Below, one piece after another: positions 1 to 11,490 of a stretch of 64,000 nucleotides of DNA (positions are counted from its first letter, which is position 1; the number at the start of each line of letters is the position of its first letter). The notes under the pieces were generated by a model that saw only the letters and a list, made by a program, of their open reading frames with translations, was not told the DNA's origin and did no database searches. Origin of the DNA: Lumbricus rubellus (Eukaryota; Annelida; Clitellata; Crassiclitellata; Lumbricidae); NCBI GenBank assembly GCA_945859605.1, contig OX243821.1, positions 16,995,509 through 17,059,508 of the forward strand, written 5' to 3'. The translations under genes were made by a program, and so were the position numbers.

Positions 1-21
1 AATGTGGCTGATGATTTGCAG

Positions 22-620
22 AAGAACGTGATTACTACCACTGGACTACTGACGCAAATAACAAAGTGAATGTCTTCTTCGCCAAATGGCTGACGGGAGA
101 TGGACTACCAGGTATGATGTAAAAATCTATTACTAAAATTTCCTGAATTTATTAATTTGATTATGGAACTAAAATTTGTATGATTTTAGGTAAATTGCAC
201 ATCTCACATGATAACTTCTTTTTATATTAAAAATGTTACGTATGGCAAATATATATTCGACTGCTTGAGTATGGCAAGTTTCATGGGTGTAACACTTTAG
301 CCTAATTTCATGTTTACTTGAATGGTTATAGTTATTTGGGTCTTCCTCCAAGGTTGTTTACATGCAAATGATACCATTTGATTTGGAGGCGTTTTTGCGG
401 TTATTAATACAACTATTATTAAATGTATGAACTTAAATGCAAACCTTTAATTATTCAAGGCATGTTGATTTTTTTAGGCAAACGGGACATTCTAGTATTT
501 CTCGAACAAAATCCATCAATCGCAGTCAACTGGAATAAGGTTTACACAAAAATCTTCAATGAAAAGAAGACTCTCAAGCTCAGACAAGAGAAGATGTTGA
601 AGAAATTGCAAATACGATGA
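22..620 (+). CDS. Last two exons of an unrecognised gene (partial)
   Basis: Two exons can be read in one continuous frame. The first (22-111) follows an acceptor ending TTGCAG at 16-21 and ends CCAG before donor GTATGATG at 112. The second (478-620) follows a T-rich acceptor ending TTTTTAG and closes with TGA at 618-620. Both junctions are phase 1 and the join keeps the frame open. The upstream sequence has in-frame stops before the acceptor, which supports a real exon start. The visible C-terminus is about 77 residues: an aromatic stretch (DYYHW), FFAKWLTGDGLPG, a helical-looking segment (DILVFLEQNP), and a very basic Lys/Arg/Leu-rich tail ending KKLQIR that could be coiled coil or a nuclear localisation signal. 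I do not recognise the family. The rest of the gene lies left of the window. A poly(A) signal at 698 fits the end of the gene. Confidence 0.6.
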
Positions 621-697
621 TCCAGTTATATCTGTTAAGCTGGCACCTTTAGACTGTTATAACTCATCCAAGTGCATTACATTGATTTATAAAGCTT

Positions 698-703
698 AAT
701 AAA
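698..703 (+). promoter_or_regulatory. Poly(A) signal AATAAA
   Basis: AATAAA lies 78 bases after the TGA of the upstream two-exon gene, in AT-rich sequence. The position fits a short 3' UTR. The word alone is common in such DNA. Confidence 0.45.
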
Positions 704-884
704 ATCTACAAATTAGAATATTCTAAACGATAAGTTAATTAAGTTTTGAAGTTTCTGCTACCTTCGAGCATGACTGATGAAAAGAATATGCCCTTCGTCA
801 AGACTTTTTTTAGGTAAGGCTAAAAGAATTTTGCTTTAAAGCATTTTGTTTCATGCAATGAACTGAACTCGTTTTTCATTTAGC

Positions 885-1010
885 CAGTGTAACGCAGTTG
901 GTTAAGTTTAAAGTTTAGAATATGCGCTCCTCCTGCAAGGCTTTTGTAGGTGGGGTTCCCACATTTCGATTCCTTGTGGATGCCTTTTTGTTTCCTTCTA
1001 GCAACATATT
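885..1010 (+). repeat. Degenerate tRNA-derived SINE-like sequence
   Basis: The segment contains CGCAGTTGGTTAAG, a close match to a tRNA/RNA polymerase III A box. About 50 bases downstream is TTTCGATTCC, a weakened B box (consensus GGTTCGAATCC). There is no clean cloverleaf, so this is more likely an old SINE head than a tRNA gene. Confidence 0.4.
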
Positions 1011-1630
1011 CTATCAGTATAAGATTCATTAAAATTATTGAAGCACAAAGGTATGGTGTGTTATGTTATTATAAATAATTTTTTAAATCTAATCATATAC
1101 TGTAAGCTTATTGCTGAAATTACTTAGTACCAGTATTTAGAAGTTTTAATATTATGACTTTTGCTATTATCAAAATTAATAATTCTATCCACAGATATGT
1201 CAGATATACAGAATGAATAATTTTCAGGATATAATCATAAATACCGGTATTCATATATTATTGGGTTGCTGTAGTTCAGAATATAATTATATTTTGGTTA
1301 AAACTATTCCCTGAGGAAGACGATGATGAGTGGCTAAGATAGTCTTCATACAGATAATGTATGTATTTGTGATGTCAAATACAACCATAATTGTATTAGC
1401 ACCTCTGAACGGTTCACCCTAGTAGAGGAGCTTTATAAATGTTCTAATACAATACAATATTGCTTTTCATAAGCCTTGCTTTCGAATCCGCTTGATTTGT
1501 CAACTCCGCCTTTGAACACTATGCTTGTGTTTAGATTGTGCCATCAGTGGATTTTTTTTCCAACGTTTGATGTCACCATATAAAGTACATCTTTAGCAGG
1601 ACATAATGGTTACTCTGGAACCCTTTTCCT
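1011..1630. other. AT-rich sequence without recognisable gene
   Basis: I see no gene here. Around 1400-1480 the words CTTTATAAATGTTC followed by repeated ACAAT resemble the 3' tail of the SINE-like family seen at 47.5 kb, so part of it is probably old SINE sequence. Confidence 0.35.
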
Positions 1631-1635
1631 CTAAT

Positions 1636-1780
1636 ATTCGACAGCCAGACAGATAGGGTCTAACATTCGACAGCCAGACAGAGGGTCTAACATTCAACAG
1701 CCAGACAGATAGGGTCTAACATTCAACAGCCAGACAGATAGGGTATAACATTCAACAGCCAGACAGATAGGGCCTGTTTA
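1636..1780. repeat. Minisatellite, about 29-30 bp unit, 5 copies
   Basis: CAGCCAGACAGATAGGGTC followed by TAACATTCAA repeats about five times. One copy lacks four bases (ATAG) and there are scattered substitutions. Confidence 0.85.
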
Positions 1781-2394
1781 TGGCTGCCACTAATGTATTT
1801 TTACAGTATTCTGTGTTTTACTTTACATTTTTGACATGTAACTGGGTGCAGTTAATCACCAGGAATTTCATTTAAGCGAATATACAATATATTGTATCAA
1901 TATATGGTCATGACGACATTAGAAAGTATTAAAGTACAGTAAAGACAGAATACACAGTTTCCGAAGGACTTGAAAACTTCAAAGCAACACAATGTCTTCA
2001 GTATTTATTGTGTAACAGCATGAAATGACAACAAACAAATTACAATGTCAATGAAACTCGATTTCTTGACAAAAGAGTCACTGAAACAAGTTACGCAGTA
2101 TTTCTCGGTTTTTCTTGCAGAACTAGCCTATTGGCTTAATATATAGTTCTGCAATTATGTGCCACTACGTACAATTTTAGTATCACTATCTCATAATTAT
2201 AACATTAATTGTAGGCCTAGCAATGATGACGATGATGATAAAATATCATGCGAAGCTGTAACACGTCCACAGAGGCGCAAGTTCGCCTTGCAAATGATCG
2301 ACGAGTTGTCGTTTTCTGATGGAAGATGGTGCACCTGCCGACAAATCATCGAGGCTGAATGAGTATATTGTAGCAAGAAATTAACAAATTAATT

Positions 2395-3423
2395 CAGTGG
2401 CGGCGCCAGCTCTATAATTTAGGCAGGTCGCGTCAAGGTCATGGGAGCTATTTGGCAGGTCAAAGAAATTGATGATTAAATTTGAAGCCTGGTCTGGCCG
2501 CAAGGTGTGCGGGCTCTGCGAGGCCGTGCAAAGGCAGAAAGCCAAAAAGCAATGAACAGGTTCCCTTTAAAAAAATTTGCGTTTGAACTTATTTCCAGCC
2601 AATACGGTATGCCTATCCTAATTGGCAATGTCATGCGTGGGCCTATTAAAATAAAGGAAATAAATGAGTTCATTAAAACAAATGTAAACAAGACTCTTAA
2701 CACGTAAGCTACTAACTATTTGCTACGAAAACAATAATGTGTTTCACTTTATTATTTGAATAGTAGGCCTACCTAGCCTATCTATCTTGCATCTCTTATG
2801 AACTCGATAGGCCTACATGGATGGTTTGATACGGTGGACAACCACTCCTATTAGATGCCTTCTGACGAATTAAGACAGATTGACGAATAATCTTTGCAAC
2901 AAAAAAATGCCTTTGTAGATTCAAAACCTAATCTTTAGCTACTCAGAGGCGCTCCCAAGTCTGCTCTCGTCTAAAATTTGCCAGCTTATTTAAGAGCTGT
3001 AGAAACGAAATTTTGAGTGGGGCGACATCTATGGCTGAGAGTTAAATGGATGACCACAAAATGTTCACATTTAACAATGTCCTTCGAGTATAGGCCTACT
3101 GTAATAGATCATAGGCTAGACTTAATAATTATGTTGACCTACTAGGCCTACTAATAAGATCAAACGTAAAAGTCAATTAGATTTAATATTTGCATAATAC
3201 AAATTGCATTACAACACTAGTGGTCTTGTGGGCGAGGATACAATTTAATGTTGATGTTTCATTTCAAGCTCTTAAATAAGACAGTGTAAAGGGAGATATT
3301 ATAGCCTAAGTCTTAGGCTATAAGACATTCCAAATTTTTTTAGGCAGGTCATTAGGCAGGTCGCGAGCAAAATAGGCAGGTCAAATGACCTGCCGCGATC
3401 TCCCGTATATAGCGCCGCCACTG
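2395..3423. mobile_element. hAT-type DNA transposon, non-autonomous
   Basis: The ends are CAGTGGCGGCGCCA on the left and, read inward from the right, CAGTGGCGGCGCTA. Both sides carry the 8 bp duplication AATTAATT (2387-2394 and 3424-3431). An 8 bp target duplication with CA...TG ends is the hAT superfamily signature. The 1029 bp body contains short frames (for example 2507-2707 +) but nothing I recognise as a transposase, so it probably moved with help from another element. The words GGCAGGTC and GCAGGTCA recur just inside both ends as subterminal repeats, a usual hAT trait. Confidence 0.85.
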
Positions 3424-3432
3424 AATTAATTG

Positions 3433-4250
3433 GTCCTGATATAGTCGTTTTGCTGAGCAGGCCCCTGCCTAACGTTTAATCATGCAAACTACCCACCATA
3501 GGTAGGCAGGCCTACTCGTTACTATAATTATGTTCTACAAGGATTAAATTTTTTACACCACTTACGCCCATTGTAGCAAGACATTAACCACGTACATAGG
3601 CTAAATAGCCATAGATATAGGCCTAGGCTTAATATATAGTTCTGCAATAATTTATGAGATAAAAGAATGGTAAAGAAGCTTATTTGTAGGCCTACGTACG
3701 CATGCGGATTATAATACAGTAGGCCTACTGCGTACACATGGTAGTTTTTTAAATTGCTTAATTTTTGATTACGAGTACGTTTTCGTACAAAAAATAAATA
3801 AATGGGCCCTAATTTTAAGTGATTTAATCACTATAATACAGTAGGCCTACTGCGTACACATGGTAGTTTTTTAAATTGCTTAATTTTTGATTACGAGTAC
3901 GTTTTCGTACAAAAAATAAATAAATGGGCCCTAATTTTAAGTTATTTAATCACTAAAAATTAGGGCCCATTTATATATTACACATTGAAAAATCGTATTT
4001 TTGACCGCATACAATGGGGAACATATTACACTGCACATGAGTGGTTATGGTTAGTTTCTTGCTAAATATAGTCTGGTGCAAAAATCATACCTTGTGGAAC
4101 ATATAAAAATGAGTTGCTATGGTTAATTTCTTGCTACAATATAGGTGGTGTAAAAATTTAATCCTTGTAGAACATATAGTAATGAGTACCTATGGTGGGT
4201 AGTTTGCGTGGTAAAACATTAGGTACTCAGCAAAACGACTATATCAGGAC
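3433..4250. repeat. Fold-back (long inverted repeat) element
   Basis: The left end GTCCTGATATAGTCGTTTTG is the exact complement of the right end (CAAAACGACTATATCAGGAC, 4231-4250). The pairing continues with gaps through the ACTACCCACCATAGG and TTCTACAAGGATTAAA blocks for about 200 bases per arm. The middle holds a second hairpin around GGGCCCTAATTTT / AAATTAGGGCCC. The right arm also carries two about 110 bp direct copies of an ATGAGT..CTATGGTTA..TTCTTGCTA module. No coding capacity or clear target duplication was found. Confidence 0.7.
3711..3954. repeat. 122 bp tandem duplication
   Basis: Two adjacent, nearly identical copies of a 122 bp segment beginning ATAATACAGTAGGCCTACTG start at 3711 and 3833. 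They lie inside the fold-back element. The near identity indicates a recent local duplication. Confidence 0.9.
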
Positions 4251-4410
4251 TGGTTTGCATTAGACCCAGGATATTTTCAGGGGTAGTCATGAATAGCTCC
4301 TATGACGTTTTAAGCTTATCGCGAAGAATCGGGCGTGCATGGGTACAAAGATACAAAAAGAGTTTCCAATGTACGATTAAATAGCATGAGTAGCCATAGT
4401 GCGATTCAGT

Positions 4411-4455
4411 GTTATATATATATATATATATGGATATATATATATATATATTATA
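4411..4455. repeat. (AT)n microsatellite
   Basis: Alternating TA dinucleotides with one GG interruption. Confidence 0.9.
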
Positions 4456-5063
4456 TGTTATAATGATTAATATACGCAGAGAGTTATATGCATTTTATGC
4501 ATTTGTGTGAGTATGCATTATCTTCTATCATGCACATCATTCACAATCATCGTCATCGGTTTCTGACGTCAGGCACACTACTACTGCTGCGATTGGATTG
4601 GTGCGAACAATAAATGGTCTTCACTTTTCCCAGGTCATTTGTCACGTACAGTGCTTCTTCTAGTGATAGACCCCGCTCCCAATTATGTCGTGGTTTGTAT
4701 TGCCAGTAGTTGTATGACTGAGAGTTCTGTATCAGTCACATAGCCTTATTAACCGGTGCGTTAGTGACGCGCGGCGGGGGTAGGATCAAATGTCCAACTA
4801 TGCATGTGCAAATGGAGTAATAAAACCTCAGCTATTATTTGTGCATTAACAGGTTTGTCCACAAAGAACTGTCTTTGAGAAAATCCTTCACACGGACGAT
4901 ATAGAAGTATATTATACCGAGGGTATTTTGGCACCAATGTTAAAACGGGAACTTACTGTATGTCTGTATCTGTAGTTATATTAGACTAATCATTATGGTT
5001 TGAAGGGCAATGGTACTATTATTTCTTCGTGGGAAAATTTCGTTCACGTGGGAGGGGGCTATC
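4456..5063. other. Unique sequence without recognisable gene
   Basis: No open frame of useful length and no domain-like translation was found. There is nothing I can name. Confidence 0.4.
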
Positions 5064-5350
5064 TCTAGAGATGTCTTCAGAGTGGACCAAAAAGTACCCC
5101 TAAGATGTTTACCAATATCTTGGCCAGAAGCATGATTTTTTTTAATCAATTTTCACAGGATTAAAGACAATTCCTATTTACGCACAAGGTTCAAAGTTCA
5201 CTAAATTATTTCGAACAGAGCGAAAGTTATATCACGTTTAACGAGATCACCCACTGTTTTTTTGACGATTCAAAAACATAGCGCAACAAAACGTAAAAAA
5301 CTTGATTTTATTAAGTCACATCTAAAAGAACCTATACTGTAGATTAAACA
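5064..5350. mobile_element. Half of a mariner-like long-TIR element (remnant)
   Basis: The stretch has the same ordered blocks as the element at 7703-8869: an AAAAAGTA..CCC start, AATATCTTGGCCAGAAG, a Lys-rich stretch with CGAAAGTTATATCAC, then CACCCACTGTTTTTTTGACG and the GATTCAAAAACATA block ending TTGATTTTATTAAGTC. Only one arm is present, so it is a solo or truncated copy. Confidence 0.6.
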
Positions 5351-5739
5351 CTGCTAGGTGGTAATGAATAAATGTTGACTATCAGCCTCTTCTGCAGAGC
5401 ATCAGCCGATTGGGGACACTAAACAAATCTGCTATCAGCTCGACTTCCAGGAAATCAGTGCCGTATCATAAGACAGACAGCCGTTCTATATGTATTGATG
5501 GAGAATAAAGTCAAGTTGTGAAAGACCAGATTGGAAACTATCCATGATTATAGGTATATCTATGATTAATAAACCACCAGATAACCGAGAAATATCCGTT
5601 GCGATTACTAATCGATAAAACGCGACTTCGGATGCAATAAGTAAGAAATAAAGCGCGTCGTAAAGCTCTTAAGGAACACATCGCGGGAGGTTGTATGCGT
5701 ATATGACCTACAGCAATAAAGAACTCGTTATTTAATTAG

Positions 5740-5930
5740 TTTTCACACAGACAGACACAGACACACAGTAATACCCAGACACATACGCAAATGCGCCCAC
5801 ACTTGCACACACACGCAGACCTATAAACAGACAGACAACGTACATAGCAGAGATCCATAAACTTACATGTATGTGTGCGTGTGCGTGCGTGTATATGTGA
5901 ATGTTTGTGCGCGTGGGTGTATACGTGTGT
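5740..5930. repeat. CA/TG-rich imperfect microsatellite
   Basis: ACAGACACAG and CACACGCA-type repeats change to TGTGCGTG on the same strand around 5870, so the tract could fold back. The open frames over it are repeat artefacts. Confidence 0.85.
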
Positions 5931-6185
5931 GATCTGAAATATACTGTTAACATACATTTAGAGTATGTATATTATATATATACACACAAAGTGTCGTATA
6001 CAATATATACGTATATATGTATTACAGATTATACAAATATACATGTACGTGGCATGTATACATGTATATGAAATTTGATGCCACATATAATATATATATA
6101 TCCCCGACTAACCCTTCTTGGTCACGTGATACTAATTGAATATTTATAAAATATATTTATGTAATCTATGGAGGCATTCAGCTCC

Positions 6186-6654
6186 TCACACGCACACACC
6201 GACTCACCAACACACGCTCTCTCACCCACTCACAAACATACAGACACACACACAGAGACACACAGAGACACACAGAGACACACACAGATACACTCACACA
6301 CGCACGCACGCAAAATACCTGTGCACACACACACACGCACACACACACATCACACACACAAGCTCTCTCTCTCTCTACTCTCTCTCTCTCTCTCTGTCTC
6401 TGTCTCTTTGTCTTTCTGTCTCTCTATCTGTCTCTCTATCTATCTCTCTCTCACTCTCTCTGTCTCTGTCTCTGTCTCTTTGTCTCTCTGTCTCTCTATC
6501 TGTCTCTCTCTCACTCTGACTCTGACTCTCTGTATCTGTTCCCGTCTCTGTCTCTGTCTCTCTCTGACTCTCTGTCTCTCTATCTGTCTCTCTCTGTCTC
6601 TCTGCCTCTGTCTCTGTTTCTCTTTCTGTCTGTCTCTCTATCTGACTCTCTGTC

Positions 6655-6709
<55 letters not shown>

Positions 6710-6716
6710 TACGCAC
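6186..6716. repeat. Compound (CA)n / (TCTC, TCTG)n microsatellite
   Basis: A CA-rich block to about 6360 is followed by about 330 bases of TCTC and TCTG repeats and a final (CA)n run. The long open frames here are low-complexity Thr/His and Ser/Leu runs, not genes. Confidence 0.95.
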
Positions 6717-7057
6717 ACAGCAGTCTACGTAGGCGATATCTATATGATATATGTATAGCCGTAGGATAGCATTATGGCCTTTCATGATAAATGATACACG
6801 GCAGACGGCAACCCGAAGGAACAGGAAGCATTAATCCAGGAACAAAATGTCGACGCCAGAGGGCAGACATCGGGCGATTTATTAGTCAATGTGATTTTTA
6901 GTCGATGCACATTTTGCCCAGCGGATACGTACAGAGCCACAACAATTAATAAACCTATATACGTATATATTTAATATATATTATCACATATAATGAATGA
7001 TTGAGTATATATAATACAACATGTACCGCATGGGCCAAAGAGGCCCCTAAAGGATTT

Positions 7058-7315
7058 TGCTTGCCATTATCTTGACCGGGAGTAAGAATTCATTAATAAA
7101 ATTGTACAGGCTTAAAGACAGGTTCATATATACCCACAATGGAACAGTGTCTTCGAAATAATCCGAACAGAACAAAAGTTATATCACTTTTAGTGAGAGC
7201 ACCCACTGAATTTTGTCGATTCAAAAACATAACGCAACAAATGTAAAAAAATTCAATCGGTTGCGAAGTTATCGCATTTTATCCGGTGGTACATTTTTTG
7301 AGCCACCCTGTATAT
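7058..7315. mobile_element. Second solo arm of the mariner-like long-TIR family
   Basis: TTATCTTGACCGGGAGTAAG, ACAAAAGTTATATCACTTTT, GATTCAAAAACATAACGC and an end GAGCCACCCTGTATA match the blocks and terminal GCC..CCCTGTA of the complete element 400 bases downstream. Only one end is present. Confidence 0.6.
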
Positions 7316-7404
7316 ACGAGCTTACTTATTTTATTTAATTAAACATTTATTTATTTATGTGCGCCTGTATGTATGTATGTAGGCTATAGGCGGCGCAAAC
7401 TTCT

Positions 7405-7590
7405 TCTTCTTCTTGTCCTTCCGGCTGGAATTAATCCCTCGCAGAGGAGGGGTCAGCCACTCGGATCCGTTTTCTCCACAGAACTCTGTTTGCCGCATCT
7501 TCTCCCCTGAGGTTGAGAAGTTCGAAGTCCTGTTTGATAGCATCCATCCATCTCTTTTTCTGTCTTCCTCTGCTTCGTCGGCGCAAACTC
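7405..7590 (-). mobile_element. 3' end of a LINE reverse-transcriptase ORF (fragment)
   Basis: The minus strand reads KRWMDAIKQDFELLNL ... LWRKRIRVADPSS and a stop. Many LINE ORF2 proteins end in this arrangement: KRW.D.IK.D, a short linker, then W...I..ADP. Only the last 40 or so codons survive, a usual result of 5' truncation. A diverged copy of the same end lies at 50.43-50.58 kb. Confidence 0.65.
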
Positions 7591-7702
7591 ACTCGGTTAA
7601 ATGATAATTATTTACAATTTCATATTGTTCATGTATATTAATGATGCAATCACACGTTGCTTAGGGTTACACTTACAAGTATAATATATATACAGTAATA
7701 TA

Positions 7703-8869
7703 CAGGGTGCGCCAAAAAAAGTAATCCCCTACGGGTTTCAGCCCATATCTTGGCCAAACATACGAATTTTAAAATGAAACTTTGCAGTCTGAAAGGCAAT
7801 TCATATTTACGTACAGCGGTTCAAATTTCAACAAAAAAATGTCAAACAAAACAAAAGTTACATCACTTTCAGTGAGGCCACCCACCGTTTTTTGACGATT
7901 CAAAAACGCGACGCAACAAAAAGTAACAAAAACCAATCTAATTATTCTCTCCAATATCTTGGCCGGAAGTAAGAATGTCGAAATAAAAATTTTCTGGCTT
8001 GAAAAAAATTCATATCTACACGTGATGACCAGATTTCATAAAAATATTTCAAACAGAATAAAAGTTATGCCACTTTTAGGGAGGCCACGCACCGTTTTTT
8101 GACGATTCAAAGACGTAACGCAGCAAAAAGTAGCAAACACACGATTTTATTAAATCTCATCTCAAATAATTGTTATCAGATAGCCATGATATTGCCAGAT
8201 GATCACTATTATTACTATTTAAAAAAGAAACAGGGTACCAACGTAGCTGCACGTCACTGAGAAGTCACTTAGCAAGATGACAATCAAATTGGTAAATAAG
8301 GAATCTCTCCGATTAATCAACAAGTCCATCAAGAACTTTGCAAAGGGAGTCAAAAGAAGTTTTGTCACTGGTGGTGGGCACATTGAACACAAGTAGTGAA
8401 GCACTACCAAGTTCATTTGACAACAGTTGTTTGAGATGAGACTTAATCAAATCGTGTTTTGTTACTTTCTGTTTCGTTTCGTTATTGAATCGTCAAAAAC
8501 GATGGGTGGTCTCACTAAAAGTGGTATAACTTTTGTTGTGTTGGAAATATTTTGATGATATTTGGCGTCCATGTGTAAATATGAATTGGCTTTAAGCCTG
8601 TAAAATTTCATTTCGAAATTCTTACTTGTGGCCACTATATTGGCAAAAACCTAATTTTTGGTGCGTTTCGTTTTTGAAACGTCAAAATACGGTGGGTGGC
8701 CTCACTAAAGGTGATATAACTTTTGTTCTGTTCAGAATTTTTTATTTTAATTTGACCATTGTACGTAGATATGAATTGCCTTTAAGACTGTAAAGTTTCA
8801 TTTAAAATTCTTATGTTTGGCCAAGATATGGGCTAAAAACCGTAGGGTATTACTTTTTGGCGCGCCCTG
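7703..8869 (+). mobile_element. Tc1/mariner-like element with long modular inverted repeats
   Basis: The ends are CAGGGTGCGCCAAAAAAAGT and, inverted at the right, CAGGGCGCGCCAAAAAGTAA, flanked by TA on both sides (7701-7702, 8870-8871). Each arm of about 450 bases is built from two tandem, diverged modules of about 225 bp. Each module contains a 'TCTTGGCC' block, an 'AAAAGTTA..CACTTT' block and a 'GACGATTCAAA' block, so the element reads A-A'-core-A'-A. The short core keeps the C-terminal 39 codons of a transposase (8277-8396). The catalytic part is missing, so it cannot move itself. Confidence 0.8.
8277..8396 (+). pseudogene. C-terminal remnant of a Tc1/mariner transposase
   Basis: The frame reads MTIKLVNKES ... 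INKSIKNFAKGV ... GGGHIEHK and then TAG. A terminal GG.HIEH, preceded by a basic helix with NK.I..F.K, is typical of the C-terminus of mariner-family transposases. Nothing of the DDE/D core is left. Confidence 0.6.
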
Positions 8870-8991
8870 TAGAGGGATAAAAATAAAACAATATGTATTA
8901 CTATGCATGAAAATGCATAGACAATTACAGACAGACCATGCCGTGCCAACGGTGCCATACACAATATAGCACATATGAATATGAATCTCCT

Positions 8992-9065
8992 GTGTGTGTA
9001 TATATATATATTTATAATTATATAATATCTATATACTATCTATATACTATATATATATATACATA
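8992..9065. repeat. (TA)n-rich imperfect microsatellite
   Basis: Short TATATA runs are interrupted by CTATATACTAT words. Confidence 0.8.
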
Positions 9066-9239
9066 TGGCTATTGTTGGATTACAATCAGTTGCTATTAAT
9101 TTACAACTACCGGTGGCGTCCCATGAAACGTGATTTGCCAACTGATAAGCAGACGTACAATGTGTACGTGCATGCCTATCTGTTAGTCTGAGTATGGCTG
9201 TCTGGCTGCCTGTCTAACTGTCTGCACTCTAACTTGTAT

Positions 9240-9570
9240 CGTCAACACCTGGGAGAGAGAGACAGAGGGAGGGAAAGAGGGAGAGGGGCAGAGAGACAGA
9301 AAGACAACGCCTGGAAGAGGAAGAAGGAGAGGCAGAGGCAGCGGCAGAGGCAGACATTCAGACAGACAGATACAAAGGCATAGACAGAGACAGAGAGTGA
9401 GAGAGACGGAGACAGGGATAGACAACTGGACAGGGACAGAGACATAGACAGACAGACAGAGACAGACGGAGACGGAGACAGACATAAGGACAGAGGCAGA
9501 GACACAGAGACAGACAGAGATACGCAGAGACACAGAGACACAGAGACAGAGACAGAGATAAAGACAGCTA
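9240..9570. repeat. (GACAGA)n / (GAGA)n purine microsatellite
   Basis: The stretch is almost pure purine plus C in GACA, GAGA and GGCAGA repeats. The minus-strand frames over it are Ser/Leu/Cys/Val low complexity. Confidence 0.95.
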
Positions 9571-9745
9571 CCTTCTGAATGTCAGTCTACCCGACATTCT
9601 GACCCTATATATGCTTTCGTCTCTCTGCTTGAGTTTGACTGCTTGTGTGTCTATAACTGACTGCATGATTGACCGTCTATGCATGTATGCATGCATGCTT
9701 ATATATGCTGACTCAATGATCTCCTATATAACAGACTATCTGCCT

Positions 9746-9815
9746 CTCTCCTATCTGTCTGTTTCTCTGTCTGCCTGCCTGCCTGCCTGTCTGTCTGTCT
9801 GTCTGTCTGTCTGTC
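9746..9815. repeat. (TCTG)n microsatellite
   Basis: TCTG and CCTG tetranucleotide units, ending in a perfect run of TCTG. Confidence 0.95.
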
Positions 9816-10549
9816 GCGCATGATGTATTTGAAGCAGAGTTAAAAATCGTCTAACTGCATGACGCCAGCCAATCCAATTATGTGACCACCAACTACCATG
9901 GCAACAGATAGATAAAATGAATGCTATATATTTTTGCAAGAACATAATAATTATTATTATATTTTGTGGAGCCAAAATCCTGGTGGCGCCAGAACTATGT
10001 ACCCGTTTTAAGTGTTCCACTTGCATATCTAATTCATCTAAAATTACAACGTTTAACGTTGCTAGTTTAATTCAAGTTGTTTGCTTATGGAACAAAATTT
10101 CAAATTTAAAGCAATGTCTGATTTTATTGCGCTTTACAAAGTTGGGAGTTGACCTCAGTAATTATGTTTTATGGTTTCCATTTCATAGCTAATTTTTTTT
10201 TACAAATTACAATTATTATTGTTGCTGATATCTTATTTAAAAACTGTCACTTGTGCAAGAAATGTAAACAATTTTTCCACCTTTTCAAGTTTGGGTGGAC
10301 CGCCAGAAGTGGGGTCAGACTGCGGCAAGTGCGTGTGCTTTGCCTGGGGCGCCATTTAGGATGTAAAATAAAGCCCCGCGTTGAAGGGCGAGACTTGTAT
10401 AACTAACCGGCTACCCTGTTCGACATTGCATTGCACCAAACGTTCCCTGAATTTTGATTGACTGGCTGTTATCATTGGCAATATCGAAAATAAATAAATG
10501 ATCCCTTTTCATATAAACTGATAATATACAGGAGTATTGCGTTATCGTA

Positions 10550-10569
10550 TATGTCCGTCCGTCCGTCTA

Positions 10570-10602
<33 letters not shown>

Positions 10603-10819
10603 GCCTGCCTCCTTCCGTTCGTTTTCTGTCTGTCTGTCTCTTTGTGTGCATACGTCTGTTTGTCTGCAAGCCATCTGTCTGTGTATAGGTCTGTATTTGT
10701 CTTTGTATGTGTCTGTCTTTCCATCTACTTGTCAATCTGTCTGTGAATCTGTTTGTCTTCCTGAAATATAGTCCGTTATCGGCTACTTTCTCCATTTGGC
10801 TGTCTGTGTGACCGTCTAT

Positions 10820-10867
<48 letters not shown>

Positions 10868-11030
10868 ATATGCCTGCTTGCGCGTCTCTCTGTAATTGTA
10901 CGTTTCTGTCTGTATGTCTCTCGGTGTGACTGTTTATCTATCTGCTTGACTATCTGTATGTCTGCATAACTGTCTGTCTGCCTGTATGTCTGTCTATCTG
11001 TCTATCCAATTGCTGTCTGTCTCATCTTGT
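10550..11030. repeat. (TCTG)n imperfect microsatellite cluster
   Basis: Several runs of TCTG/TCTA units are separated by short degenerate stretches. The frames in it (for example 10472-10795 -) are repeat artefacts. Confidence 0.9.
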
Positions 11031-11229
11031 GTATACGTCTGCCAGTCATTTGAATCATCCAAATCATCCATGGCTGCTTGAGTATACACAAGTGTCATCT
11101 TTCGAAGTTCTGCCTTTCCGAGTGTTCGTCTGCATTTGTTCCTATGACCGTGTGCGTCCGTCTGCCTGTCTCTCTCTTGACCGATATCGCTAGATACTCG
11201 TGGAACAGATAGCAGCCTCTGATGCCGGC

Positions 11230-11490
11230 AAGGTCTCTCTCCTTGTCTCTGTCTGTGTGTCTGTCTGTCTGTGTGTCTGTCTGTCTGTCTGTCTGTCTAT
11301 ATGTCCATTTATTTTTTTGTCTGCCTTTTTGTATGCATGTCTGTGTCTCTCTTCGTCTGCCTGTCTCTCTCTATCTCTCTGTATCTCTCTGTCTCTCTAT
11401 GTCTCTCTCTTTCTTTCTCTTTTTTCTGTCTTCCTCTTTCTGTCTCTTTCTGTCTCTTTCTTTGTCTCTTTTTATATCTCTCTGTAATGT
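11230..11490. repeat. (TCTG/TCTC)n microsatellite
   Basis: TCTG units grade into TCTC and TTTC units toward the right. It holds three overlapping open frames that are all low complexity. Confidence 0.9.

Noticed and set aside
885..1010. Functional tRNA gene
   Set aside because: The A-box match is good, but the B box is mutated and no cloverleaf arms can be paired.
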